Shown: positions 25,142 through 33,355 of the stretch, piece after piece
Numbering within the stretch: position 1 is the stretch's first letter
Layout of the letters: each line of letters starts with the position of its first letter
From: Planctomycetota bacterium
GTDB taxonomy: Bacteria > Planctomycetota > Planctomycetia > Pirellulales > UBA1268
Reading direction: 5' to 3'
Assembly: GCA_016872555.1 (NCBI GenBank)
Contig: VGZO01000023.1
Span: 1-63,183, forward strand
DNA length: 63,183 nucleotides
The notes under the pieces: generated by a model
Databases searched by the model: none
What the model was told of the DNA's origin: nothing
The model's input: the letters and a program-made list of their open reading frames with translations, nothing else
Translations under genes and position numbers: made by a program

Positions 25142-28036
25142 ATGGCCACCATCCCGCGCCGCGGCGCCGCCGCGCGCCCCTTCCCCCCCTCGCGCCCTCT
25201 CGTCGCGCTTCCCCCGGCGGCGAGCCCTGAAGAAGGCATCGTCGCGTCGACCGACCGCCTCCGCGGGATCGCGGGCCTGGTGCTGCTGGCGGTCGTGGTC
25301 CTCCTCGCGGTGGCACTGGCGACGTTCGATCCCGCCGATCCACCGGCGGGAAGCGTCTTTCCCCCGCCCGTCGGACCGGCCAACGCCTGTGGTCTCGTCG
25401 GCGCGATCGTGGCGGCGAGTCTCATCAGCGCCTTCGGCCACGCCTCCTGGTTGGTCGTCCTCCTGCTGGCCGCGCTCGACTGGCAGCTGCTCCGCCGCCG
25501 CGCGCTGGCCGACCTTCCGCTGCGGACCACCGGCGCCGTGCTCGCCACGCTCGGGCTGTGCACGCTCATGGCGTTGCTGCTGCCGGCCTGGGTCGCGCGG
25601 CCCGTGTGGGGCCCCGGTGGCAGGCTCGGGGCGTTGGGGAGGTTTTTCGCCGAGGGCTGGCTCGCGCCCACTGGCGCCGTGATCGCCGCCGTCGGCGTCG
25701 CCCTTGCCGGCGGCTGGCTCCTCGCCGAAGCCTGGCTCGTCGCCGTGGGGCACGGCGTGATCGCGATCGCGACGGCGATCGGCGCCGGCGTGGCCGCCGC
25801 CGTCGCTCTCGTCGCCGGGGGAGGCCGCCGGGCCGCCGAGGCGATGGCCGCGCTGCCCGTTCCGGCGCTCGCCACGAAGGAACCGAGCGTCGCCGCAGCG
25901 CCTCTCCGCCCGGCCATCGACCTCACGGCTGACGACGACACCGACCACGCCTACGACGCCGACCACGCCGCCGACGACGGCCCGACGATCCGCGTCCGCC
26001 GCCGCGCCGTCGCCGCCACGCTACCGCCGGAAGACGACGACTCGTTCATCGACGACGACTCGGTCGCAGCCGACGAGCCGAGCGACGCCTCGGACGACGA
26101 CGACGCCGTCGCGGCGCCGGCTCCCGCCGTGGCGCGGCCGGTGCCGATCCGCTCGACGGCCAACCGGCGCCAGGCGGTGAGCGTGGTCGAGCTGTCGCCC
26201 GATCCGGCGGCCGAGTACGAGCTCCCCGGCCTCGACCTTCTCCTCCCCGCCGAGCACATGCACCTCGAGGAGCAGGAGCAGGAGGTGCGCGAGCGGGCGC
26301 GCGTGCTCGAGAAGACGTTCGGCGACTTCGGGTTCAAGGTCCGCGTCGTCGAGATCGAGACCGGACCGGTGATCTCGCAGTACGAGATCGAGCTCGAGGC
26401 CGGCCTGCGGCTGGCGAAGATCGCCAACCTCGCCGACGACCTGGCGATCGCGCTGCGCGTGCCGAGCGTGCGGATCGTCGCCCCGATCCCGGGGAAGAAC
26501 TCGGTCGGCATCGAGGTCCCCAACACCACCCGGCAGATGGTCCGCCTCCGCGAGGTGATCGAGGAGACGCAGGCCAAGAGCCGGGCGATGAAGATCCCGA
26601 TCTACCTCGGCAAGGACGTGGCCGGCAATCCGATGGTGGTCGACATGGCCGCCATGCCCCACCTCCTCATCGCCGGCCGCACCGGCACCGGCAAGAGCGT
26701 CTGCCTCAATTCGATCATCGTGTCGATGCTGATGACGCGCCGGCCCGACGAGGTGCGGATGCTGTTGATCGACCCGAAGATGGTCGAGCTGACGCCCTAC
26801 AAGTCGCTCCCCCACCTCATGCACCCGGTCGTCACCGACATGAAGAAGGCCGAGGCGATCCTCGCCTGGGCGGTGCAGAAGATGGAGGAACGCTACGCGC
26901 TGTTGGCCAAGGTCGGCGTCCGTCACCTCACGCAATACAACCAGATCGGCCGCGAGGAGCTGATCCGGCGGATCAACCCGCCGAGCCAGGAGGAGGCCGA
27001 CGCGATCCCGACGACGATGCCGTTCATCGTGATGATCGCCGACGAGATCGCCGACATGATGATGACCGCCGGCAAGGAGATCGAGCAGCACATCATCCGC
27101 CTCGCCCAGAAGAGCCGCGCGGTCGGGATCCACCTGATCCTCGCCACGCAGAAGCCGACCGTCGACGTGATCACCGGCCTGATCAAGAGCAACCTGCCGG
27201 CGCGGATCGCGTTCCAGGTCGCGAGCCGCACCGACAGCCGCGTCGTCCTCGACGAGATGGGGGCCGAGCGCCTCCTCGGCAACGGCGACATGCTGTTCCT
27301 CTCCCCGGGCACCAGCCAGATCCTCCGTGGCCAGGGCACCTACGTCAGCGACGACGAGATCGGCCGCGTGATGGCCGCGGTCGGCACCGACACGCCGCAG
27401 TACGCCGCGGAGCTGGTCAACCTCCAGCCCGCCGGCGCCGCCGACGCCCAGGCCACCCCCGCCGGCTCGCCGCAGGACAAGGACGACCTCTACGACGCCG
27501 CCGTCGAGGTGGTGATCCGCGAGGGGCGCGGCAGCGTGTCGCTCCTCCAGCGCGCCCTCGGCGTGGGCTACGGCCGCGGCGCGCGGCTGATCGACTTCAT
27601 GGCCGAAGACGGCGTCGTCGGCCAGTATGCCGGCAGCCAGGCGCGCGAGGTCCTCCTCACGATGGAGCAGTGGGCGTCGCGGAAGGGCACGCCGGCCCCG
27701 CCCCCCGATCCCGCCCCGCGGAAGCTGAAGATCCAGCCGCATGCCGGCGAGCCCCAGCCGGCGGGAGGGCTGACCGCGAAACAGGTGGGGCGCCCTGCCC
27801 CCGAGCCGGTCGAGTTCGAGACTGACGACGACGACGAGGGCGAGGGGGACGACGACGGCGAGTCGTTCGAGCAGGACGACGCGTTCGCCGAGGCGGACGC
27901 CGACGCCGACGCTCTCGACACGTTTTCCGCCACGTCAGACGACGACGAGGCCTGGGAAGACGATGCGTCTGCCGACGACGGCTCGGCCGTTGACGACGAC
28001 GAAGCCGCCGCGTCCGACGCGGACGACGACGACTGA
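25142..28036 (+). CDS. ftsK: FtsK/SpoIIIE DNA translocase with acidic C-terminal tail
   Basis: A 964-residue hexameric DNA pump for chromosome segregation at division. About four membrane helices lie within residues 45-240, then a D/E-rich linker (about 265-335). The motor has Walker A GRTGTGKS (K518, S519) and the LLIDPKMVEL segment (D544). Further conserved blocks are KKAEAILAWAVQKMEERY, IADEIADMMMTAGKEIE and SHLILATQKPTVDVITG-like sequence. A DNA-reading gamma winged helix follows (about 780-845, GSVSLLQRALGVGYGRGARLID). Unusually, about 75 residues follow it that are roughly half Asp/Glu with no Lys, Arg or His. The start is ATG 25142. Confidence 0.95.
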   Translation: MATIPRRGAAARPFPPSRPLVALPPAASPEEGIVASTDRLRGIAGLVLLAVVVLLAVALATFDPADPPAGSVFPPPVGPANACGLVGAIVAASLISAFGHASWLVVLLLAALDWQLLRRRALADLPLRTTGAVLATLGLCTLMALLLPAWVARPVWGPGGRLGALGRFFAEGWLAPTGAVIAAVGVALAGGWLLAEAWLVAVGHGVIAIATAIGAGVAAAVALVAGGGRRAAEAMAALPVPALATKEPSVAAAPLRPAIDLTADDDTDHAYDADHAADDGPTIRVRRRAVAATLPPEDDDSFIDDDSVAADEPSDASDDDDAVAAPAPAVARPVPIRSTANRRQAVSVVELSPDPAAEYELPGLDLLLPAEHMHLEEQEQEVRERARVLEKTFGDFGFKVRVVEIETGPVISQYEIELEAGLRLAKIANLADDLAIALRVPSVRIVAPIPGKNSVGIEVPNTTRQMVRLREVIEETQAKSRAMKIPIYLGKDVAGNPMVVDMAAMPHLLIAGRTGTGKSVCLNSIIVSMLMTRRPDEVRMLLIDPKMVELTPYKSLPHLMHPVVTDMKKAEAILAWAVQKMEERYALLAKVGVRHLTQYNQIGREELIRRINPPSQEEADAIPTTMPFIVMIADEIADMMMTAGKEIEQHIIRLAQKSRAVGIHLILATQKPTVDVITGLIKSNLPARIAFQVASRTDSRVVLDEMGAERLLGNGDMLFLSPGTSQILRGQGTYVSDDEIGRVMAAVGTDTPQYAAELVNLQPAGAADAQATPAGSPQDKDDLYDAAVEVVIREGRGSVSLLQRALGVGYGRGARLIDFMAEDGVVGQYAGSQAREVLLTMEQWASRKGTPAPPPDPAPRKLKIQPHAGEPQPAGGLTAKQVGRPAPEPVEFETDDDDEGEGDDDGESFEQDDAFAEADADADALDTFSATSDDDEAWEDDASADDGSAVDDDEAAASDADDDD

Positions 28037-28067
28037 GCCCTCGGCCAGGCTCGCCCCGGCGAGCCCG

Positions 28068-28322
28068 TCAGCCGGCCCGTCGGCCGTGGCTTCCGGGATC
28101 GAGCCCGTCCGGTGCCCGGTCCCCGCCGTGATCGAGCGACACGATCAGGAGCGGCTCGACCACCGACCAAGTATCGTCGGCCGCCCCCACGATCACCCGC
28201 CGCGGCGTCAGGGCGACGAAGTCGGGGTGCGGCACGGGCAGCGACCGACCGTCGGCCAGCCGGATCGAAAACGGCACGAACGGCTGCGCGTGAAGTGCCT
28301 CGCGAACGCCGGCGATGTCCAT
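28068..28322 (-). CDS. Small conserved hypothetical protein
   Basis: An 84-residue protein starting MDIAGVREALHAQPFVPFSI and containing LADGRSLPVPHPDFVALTPRR, then a strand VVEPLLIVSLD. I recognise this as a small family seen repeatedly in planctomycete genomes (V-R-x-A-L-x-A-x-P-F-x-P-F followed by L-A-D-G-R and a P-H-P-[ED]-F-V block), without known function. The predicted fold is a compact alpha/beta. A good promoter candidate lies upstream on the same strand (28359-28386). It is convergent with ftsK, 31 bp from its stop. Confidence 0.65.
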   Translation of the reverse strand: MDIAGVREALHAQPFVPFSIRLADGRSLPVPHPDFVALTPRRVIVGAADDTWSVVEPLLIVSLDHGGDRAPDGLDPGSHGRRAG

Positions 28323-28358
28323 GGGGAAAGTGTCCTCGCAAGCCCCGTGGTCGTCTAA

Positions 28359-28386
28359 CCTATACATGCGTTCCCTTCGCCGTCAA
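28359..28386 (-). promoter_or_regulatory. Sigma-70-like promoter for the 84-residue hypothetical gene
   Basis: On the minus strand TTGACG (28381-28386) is followed after 16 bp by TATAGG (28359-28364). Transcription would begin near 28352, giving a leader of about 30 nt before the ATG at 28322. The AT-rich boxes stand out in very GC-rich DNA. Confidence 0.45.
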
Positions 28387-28577
28387 GAAGGCAGCACCGC
28401 GGCGCATCTTTTCAGTTCGCGTCGCGCCACTGCCACCGCGCGGGCGGCATGGGTAGGGCCAGAAATGCCCGGCGTTCGGTCGATATCCGGTCGCCGTGGA
28501 TTCGGGTCGGTGGTTCAGTTGAGGGGTGTGGGCGACAAGCACTACGGGGATGGCCTCCACCCGCCGGGAGTCACTCG

Positions 28578-29798
28578 ATGAGAAAGCCCGTGCTCTGGAT
28601 CGTGGCGTCTCTCGCCGCGGTCGTCGCGGTCGTCGCGGTCGGGCAGTGGCGCGCGGCCGCGGCCGAGGCGCTGCGCGCCAAGCGCCGCGTCTACACGACG
28701 ACGCTCGAGAAGCTCGAGGCTGTCCTCGACACCCGCGACCGGCGGCGGGTCAGCGACGTCTTCGCCGACGCCGTCGCCGCCCATCGCGCCGCCTATGGCG
28801 CTGCCGCCGCCATGCCGCTCGAGTTGGCGATCCTCCGGTCGGCGATCGATCGCTCGCTGGCGACGTGCGTGGGGCACGAGGCGGAGGTCACGGCCGTCGC
28901 CTTCAGTCCCGACGGGAAGCGGCTGGCCACGGCCTCCGTCGATGGCACCGCCGGGATCTGGGACGCGGCCACTGGAGCGTCGCTTGGCGTCCTTCGGGGA
29001 CACCGCCAGCCGCTCACGGTGATCGCCTTCGCCCCCGACGGCCGCAGCCTGGCGACCGGGTCGGCCGATGGCCGGTTGTCGATCTGGGACACCGCGACGA
29101 AAACCGTGCGGGCCGATCTGAAGGGACACACCTGGTCGATCACCGCGCTTGCTTTCAGTCCAAACGGCAGCCGCCTCGTCACCGGATCGACCGACAAGAC
29201 GGCGCGGGTCTGGGACGTGGCCAGCGGAGCGACGGTCGTCGTGCTCTCCGGGCACGTCGACCGGCTCAATGCCGTCGCCTTCAGCCCCGACGGCACGCTC
29301 CTCGCGACCGGGTCGAGAGACCGTACGGCGCGGATCTGGAGCGTGGCGACGGGGAGCCAGCGTGCCGTCTGCACGGGGCACGATCTCGCGGTCACGAGCC
29401 TCGCCTTCAGCCCCGACGGCACTCGCCTCGCGACCGGATCGGACGACGCGACGGCACGGATCTGGAACGCGGCGACGGGGGCGGAGGTGGCGACCCTCAC
29501 CGGGCACTCACTTCCGATCACGAGCCTCGCGTTCGCCCCCGACGGTACGCGCCTGGCGACGGGCTCGCGCGACAAGACCGCGCGGGTGTGGGAGGCCTCG
29601 TCGGGGGTGTCGCTGGCGGTGCTCGCGGGACATGCCGGTCCGGTCAATTCACTCGCCTTCCGCCCCGACGGCCGCTGTCTGGCGACGGGGTCGGACGACG
29701 GCCCGGCCCGTCTGTGGGGCCTGTCGAACGCCGAGATCCACGAGAATCGCCTTGCCGCGACAGCCACCGACCCGGGCCAACGGTCCGGCCGCGACTGA
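28578..29798 (+). CDS. Membrane-anchored WD40 seven-bladed propeller protein
   Basis: A 406-residue protein. A single N-terminal membrane helix (about 5-24) is followed by about 70 helical residues and then seven WD40 repeats. Each repeat opens with G-H and carries A-F-[SAR]-P-[DN]-G, L-[AV]-T-[GA]-S and an I/V-W (for example VTAVAFSPDGKRLATASVDG). Seven repeats make one closed propeller, so it is probably a binding platform rather than an enzyme. The repeats are close in DNA as well as protein, with a period of about 126 bp, which points to recent internal duplication. The last blade ends W-G-L and the frame stops 24 residues later, where a nucleotide-cyclase remnant begins. Confidence 0.88.
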   Translation: MRKPVLWIVASLAAVVAVVAVGQWRAAAAEALRAKRRVYTTTLEKLEAVLDTRDRRRVSDVFADAVAAHRAAYGAAAAMPLELAILRSAIDRSLATCVGHEAEVTAVAFSPDGKRLATASVDGTAGIWDAATGASLGVLRGHRQPLTVIAFAPDGRSLATGSADGRLSIWDTATKTVRADLKGHTWSITALAFSPNGSRLVTGSTDKTARVWDVASGATVVVLSGHVDRLNAVAFSPDGTLLATGSRDRTARIWSVATGSQRAVCTGHDLAVTSLAFSPDGTRLATGSDDATARIWNAATGAEVATLTGHSLPITSLAFAPDGTRLATGSRDKTARVWEASSGVSLAVLAGHAGPVNSLAFRPDGRCLATGSDDGPARLWGLSNAEIHENRLAATATDPGQRSGRD

Positions 29799-30004
29799 CG
29801 GCGATCGACATCGCCCAGGCCGCGCGCCTCGAACCGAAGACACCTCCGGGGCAGGTCTATGCCACCGAGGCGTTCGCGGCCCGTGCGGCGCTCGAGAGCC
29901 ACGCCGCGTTCCGCTGCACGTTCGTGCGGCAGCTCGACTTTGACAAGCGCTACGGGTCGTTTCCGACCTACGTCGTCTCGCGCGGGGCGACATCAGCGGA
30001 ATGA
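29799..30004 (+). pseudogene. C-terminal remnant of a class III adenylate/guanylate cyclase-like protein
   Basis: In the +1 frame relative to the WD40 gene the sequence reads AARLEPKTPPGQVYATEAFA, then FRCTFVRQLDFDKRYGSFPTY, then a stop at 30002-30004. This resembles the last part of a class III cyclase catalytic domain (A-A-R-[IL]-E-P-x-T-P-P-G-x-V-Y-A-[ST]-E-x-F-A-A ... Y-V-G-x-x-x-x-x-K-x-Y-G-x-F-P-x-Y), seen in many bacterial signalling proteins. About 67 residues remain, with no start codon and no metal-binding part, so it cannot be active. It lies 157 bp upstream of the NO synthase that carries cyclic-nucleotide-binding domains. Confidence 0.5.
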
Positions 30005-30111
30005 CCGAATGATCGTGTCGTAGTCGGCATTCCGCACGGGATGATGTCTCGTCTCCCCACGGTACCCTGCCAGCGGCACGGCTGCCCAGGAGCCCCGGCG
30101 CGGCTGCCCGG

Positions 30112-30117
30112 TACACT
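30112..30117 (+). promoter_or_regulatory. Possible -10 element (TACACT) for the NO synthase gene
   Basis: CCGG-TACACT-GCCG, 45 bp before the ATG at 30162, in the same form as the sites before cimA (36798) and the terminal kinase (61070). No clear -35 box. Confidence 0.35.
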
Positions 30118-30161
30118 GCCGCCGGTCCCGGATCGGTCGTCCCGCGCCCTCTCTCGCCGCC

Positions 30162-33100
30162 ATGCTCTCCCCCACGCAGCGCGATCTGGTCAGGCAGTCA
30201 CTCGGCGACCTGCTCGCCGCCAGCCCGGGGGCCGACGTCGACGCGCTCGCGACCGCGGCGACGCGCCTCGACGTGGCCGAGGGGGAGGTGCTCGTCACCG
30301 AAGGCGAGCCGGCCGGCGATGCCTATGTGCTCCTGGCGGGGCGGTTCGGGGTCTATGTCCGCGGCGCCGGCGCGGGGCTGCGCCGGATCGACACCGTCGA
30401 ACGCCCCGGCTCCTTCCTCGGCGAACAGGCGCTCGTCGCCGGGCGCCACTTCCGCACCGCGACCGTGCTGGCGCTCGAGCCGGCGACCGTGGCCGTGCTG
30501 CCCGGGGCGCTGTTGGGAGCGCGGATCGCCACTGACCCGGCCGCCGGCGCCGCGCTGCAGCGCCAGTCGGTCGAAAACGCGTGGCGCAAGTGGCGCGCGT
30601 TGGCCGCCGAGCTCGCCGGCGCCACCGGGGCGGCGCCGGCCCAGTCGCGGCAGCTCCGCGCGGGGGAGGTGCTGTTCGAGCCGGGCGATCCCTCGACGCA
30701 TGCCTACTTCGTCCTCGGCGGCGAGATCGGCCTCTGGCATCCGGGGTGCCCGGAACCGAGCGAGACGATCGGCCCCGGGCTGCTCGTCGGCGAGCGCGGC
30801 ACGCTCGCCGGCCGGCCACGCCGGCTCCGCGCGGCGGCGCTGTCGGCCGCCGAGCTGTTGGTCATCGAGGCGACGGCGCTCGAGGGCTCGCGGCGCGGCA
30901 CGGGGCCGTTCGCGACGATGCTCGAGGGCCTCGCCACCGCCCACGACCTCCCCACGCTCGGCACCGCGTACCGGTATCTCGCCCATGTCGGCGACGAGTC
31001 GTGCATCGTCACCGACTATTCGGGGTCGGCCGCGGGGCGGGTGCGCGTCCGCCACTTTCCCGCCGGTCCACGCACCGAGGCGGTTCGCAGCGGCGCTGCT
31101 GAAGTGCCGCGCGACGTCGTCTCATCTCCCGATGGCACCGTCTCGATCATGCTCGGCGACGGCGACAGGCTCGTCGGCCTGTCGACGACCGGCGCCTGGC
31201 CGCACCTGCCGGCGCTGATGGGGCTGCTCCTGCGCGGCGGCGCGGTCGCCGACTGGCAGCGCCGGGCATTCACCGCGACCGGGAGTTGGCTCGAGGAGGC
31301 GGCGGCGCAGCGCGTGCCGACTGGCGCCGAGATCGTCTGCAGTTGCACGCTGGCGACGGCGGGGGCGATCCGCACCGCCGCGGCCCGGGCGGCGACGGTC
31401 GAGGATCTGGTGCGCGTGACCGGCGCCGGCGGCGTGTGTGGTGGCTGCCGCGGCCGGCTGGCGGCCCTCCTCGGCGGCGGTGGCTTCGCGCTGTGCCGCG
31501 TGGAGATCGCGCCGCTGGCCGTCGGTGCGGTGCGCGCCCGGCTCGTGCCGATCGACTCGCGCCCGCTGCCGGCCGCGGCCGTCGGCCAGCACGTACGCGT
31601 CGAGGGGCTGATCGACGGCCGCTGGGTCGGCCGCCCCTACACGCTCACCGCCGCCCGCCCCGACGGCTACGAGCTCGGGGTCAAGCTCGAGGAAGGGGGC
31701 CTGTTCTCCCCCTGGTTGGCCGCCGCCGGGCCAGACACGCTGGTGCGCGTGCTGCCGCCGCAGGGAGAGTGCTGCCCCGCGGCCGACGGCCCGGCGACGC
31801 TGGTGTATGTCGTCGCCGGCATCGGCGTGACGCCGGCGATCGCGGCGGTGCGGAGCCTGGCGGCGACGCGGCGGATCCGGGTGATCTTTTCCGCGCGCTC
31901 CCGCGACGCCGCACCCTACCTGGCGGAGCTCGAGGCAGCGGCCAAGGCCGGACGGATCGGCCTCGAGACCTGGTGGTCCGCGAGCCAGGGGCGGATCAGC
32001 GGCGCGGCGCTTCGTCAGCGCGTGGCGGCCGAAGGCGCGTGCGACGTGATCGCGTGTGGCCCGGCCGACTTCAATGCCACCGTCGCCGCCGCCCTCGCCG
32101 GCTTGCCCGGCGTGGCCGTGGCCTGCGAGAGCTTCGACCATCCGCTCCGCGGCGAGGGAAGTGTCGGCCGCCCCGGCGGCTGGCGGCGCCGGCCGTTCAC
32201 GCCGGCCGGTCCCCCCGGGGGCGAGGTGACGATCGCCACGACGCTGCCCGCGGTCGAACAAGCGGAGCGGTTCCTCCTGCAGTACTTCGCCGAGCAACGC
32301 CCCGGCACCGATCCGGCCCAGCGGATCACGCGCGTCAGGGAGGCGTTCGCGGCGACCGGCACGTGGCGGAAGACCGCCGACGAGTTGGCGTTCGCCGCCC
32401 GGCTCGCGTGGCGCAACGCCGGCCGCTGCGTCGGCCGGCTCCACTGGCAGGCGCTCCACCTCCGCGACTGCCGCCACCTCGATACTCCCGACGACATCGC
32501 CGAGGCGCTGTTCGAGCACCTCCGCTTCGCCTTCAACGGCGGCAACATCCGCCCGGCGATCACCGTCTTCGCCCCCACCACGCCCGACCGCCCCGCGCCG
32601 CGGGTCTGGAACCCGCAGCTGCTCCGCTACGCCGGGCTCCGCCTCCGCTCGGGACGCCAGGTGGGCGACCCGGCGCAAAACGCCCTCACGCGCCGGATCA
32701 TCGACCTCGGCTGGGAGCCCCCCGGCACCGACTTCGACCTCCTCCCGCTGGTGATCGAGACGCCGACCACCGGCCCGCGCCTCTATCCCCTCCCCGCCGA
32801 CTGCCGCCCAGAGGTGCCGCTGTCGCACCCCGATCATCCCTGGTTGGCGGCGCGGGGGCTCAAGTGGTACGCCGTGCCTGCCGTCAGCGACATGGCCCTC
32901 GACGCCGGTGGAGTCACCTACCCGTTCGCCCCGTTCAACGGCTGGTACCTCGACGCCGAGATCGCCGCGCGCAACTTCACCGACGCCGACCGCTACGACC
33001 TCCTCCCCGAGATCGCCGAGCGGATGGGGCTCGACATCGGCAACGACCGGACGCTGTGGCGCGACAAGGCGCAGCTCATGCTCACCGAGGCGGTGCTCTG

Positions 33101-33341
33101 GTCGTTCGACCGGGCGGGGGTGAAGATCGCCGACCACCACGCCGTCGGCCACGAGTTTCTCGAGTTTTGCCGCAACGAGCAGGCCGCCGGCCGCGAGCCC
33201 TACGGCCGCTGGATGTGGCTCGTGCCCCCGGTCGCGGCGTCGACGTCGGTGCTGTATCGCGAGCCGTTCAAGGACGTGTCGCTCAAGCCCGCCTACCGTT
33301 ACCAGCGGCCGGTGTGGGCCGACGGACCGGCAGCAGGGTGA
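30162..33341 (+). CDS. nos: Self-sufficient nitric oxide synthase with cNMP-binding, [2Fe-2S], FAD/NAD and NOS oxygenase domains
   Basis: A 1059-residue fusion. Domain order: a CRP-type cNMP-binding domain (about 36-125) whose phosphate cassette is kept (FLGEQAL, R98 in RTATV); a second, degenerate one (about 165-245); an unassigned part (265-385); a Bfd-like [2Fe-2S] domain with C393xC395 and C426xxC429; an FR-type FAD domain (R491-P-Y-T-L-T) and NAD domain (GIGVTP 553-558, CGPADF 632-637); and a full NOS oxygenase (about 696-1052). The oxygenase has WRNAGRCVGR with haem ligand C756, FNGWYLDAEIAARN with the arginine-binding Glu E933, and RWMWLVPPVAASTSV. It should make NO and citrulline from arginine using NAD(P)H without a separate reductase. 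Sorangium NOS also carries an N-terminal iron-sulfur/FAD/NAD reductase. The cNMP domains suggest allosteric control. The next gene starts 14 bp later. Confidence 0.93.
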   Translation: MLSPTQRDLVRQSLGDLLAASPGADVDALATAATRLDVAEGEVLVTEGEPAGDAYVLLAGRFGVYVRGAGAGLRRIDTVERPGSFLGEQALVAGRHFRTATVLALEPATVAVLPGALLGARIATDPAAGAALQRQSVENAWRKWRALAAELAGATGAAPAQSRQLRAGEVLFEPGDPSTHAYFVLGGEIGLWHPGCPEPSETIGPGLLVGERGTLAGRPRRLRAAALSAAELLVIEATALEGSRRGTGPFATMLEGLATAHDLPTLGTAYRYLAHVGDESCIVTDYSGSAAGRVRVRHFPAGPRTEAVRSGAAEVPRDVVSSPDGTVSIMLGDGDRLVGLSTTGAWPHLPALMGLLLRGGAVADWQRRAFTATGSWLEEAAAQRVPTGAEIVCSCTLATAGAIRTAAARAATVEDLVRVTGAGGVCGGCRGRLAALLGGGGFALCRVEIAPLAVGAVRARLVPIDSRPLPAAAVGQHVRVEGLIDGRWVGRPYTLTAARPDGYELGVKLEEGGLFSPWLAAAGPDTLVRVLPPQGECCPAADGPATLVYVVAGIGVTPAIAAVRSLAATRRIRVIFSARSRDAAPYLAELEAAAKAGRIGLETWWSASQGRISGAALRQRVAAEGACDVIACGPADFNATVAAALAGLPGVAVACESFDHPLRGEGSVGRPGGWRRRPFTPAGPPGGEVTIATTLPAVEQAERFLLQYFAEQRPGTDPAQRITRVREAFAATGTWRKTADELAFAARLAWRNAGRCVGRLHWQALHLRDCRHLDTPDDIAEALFEHLRFAFNGGNIRPAITVFAPTTPDRPAPRVWNPQLLRYAGLRLRSGRQVGDPAQNALTRRIIDLGWEPPGTDFDLLPLVIETPTTGPRLYPLPADCRPEVPLSHPDHPWLAARGLKWYAVPAVSDMALDAGGVTYPFAPFNGWYLDAEIAARNFTDADRYDLLPEIAERMGLDIGNDRTLWRDKAQLMLTEAVLWSFDRAGVKIADHHAVGHEFLEFCRNEQAAGREPYGRWMWLVPPVAASTSVLYREPFKDVSLKPAYRYQRPVWADGPAAG

Positions 33342-33355
33342 CGGGAGGACGGACG

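Noticed and set aside
29799-30004. The cyclase-like stretch as the true C-terminus of the WD40 gene through a frameshift
   Set aside because: The WD40 propeller is already complete with seven blades, and a cyclase tail lacking its catalytic half would not be functional; a remnant of a separate gene is more likely.
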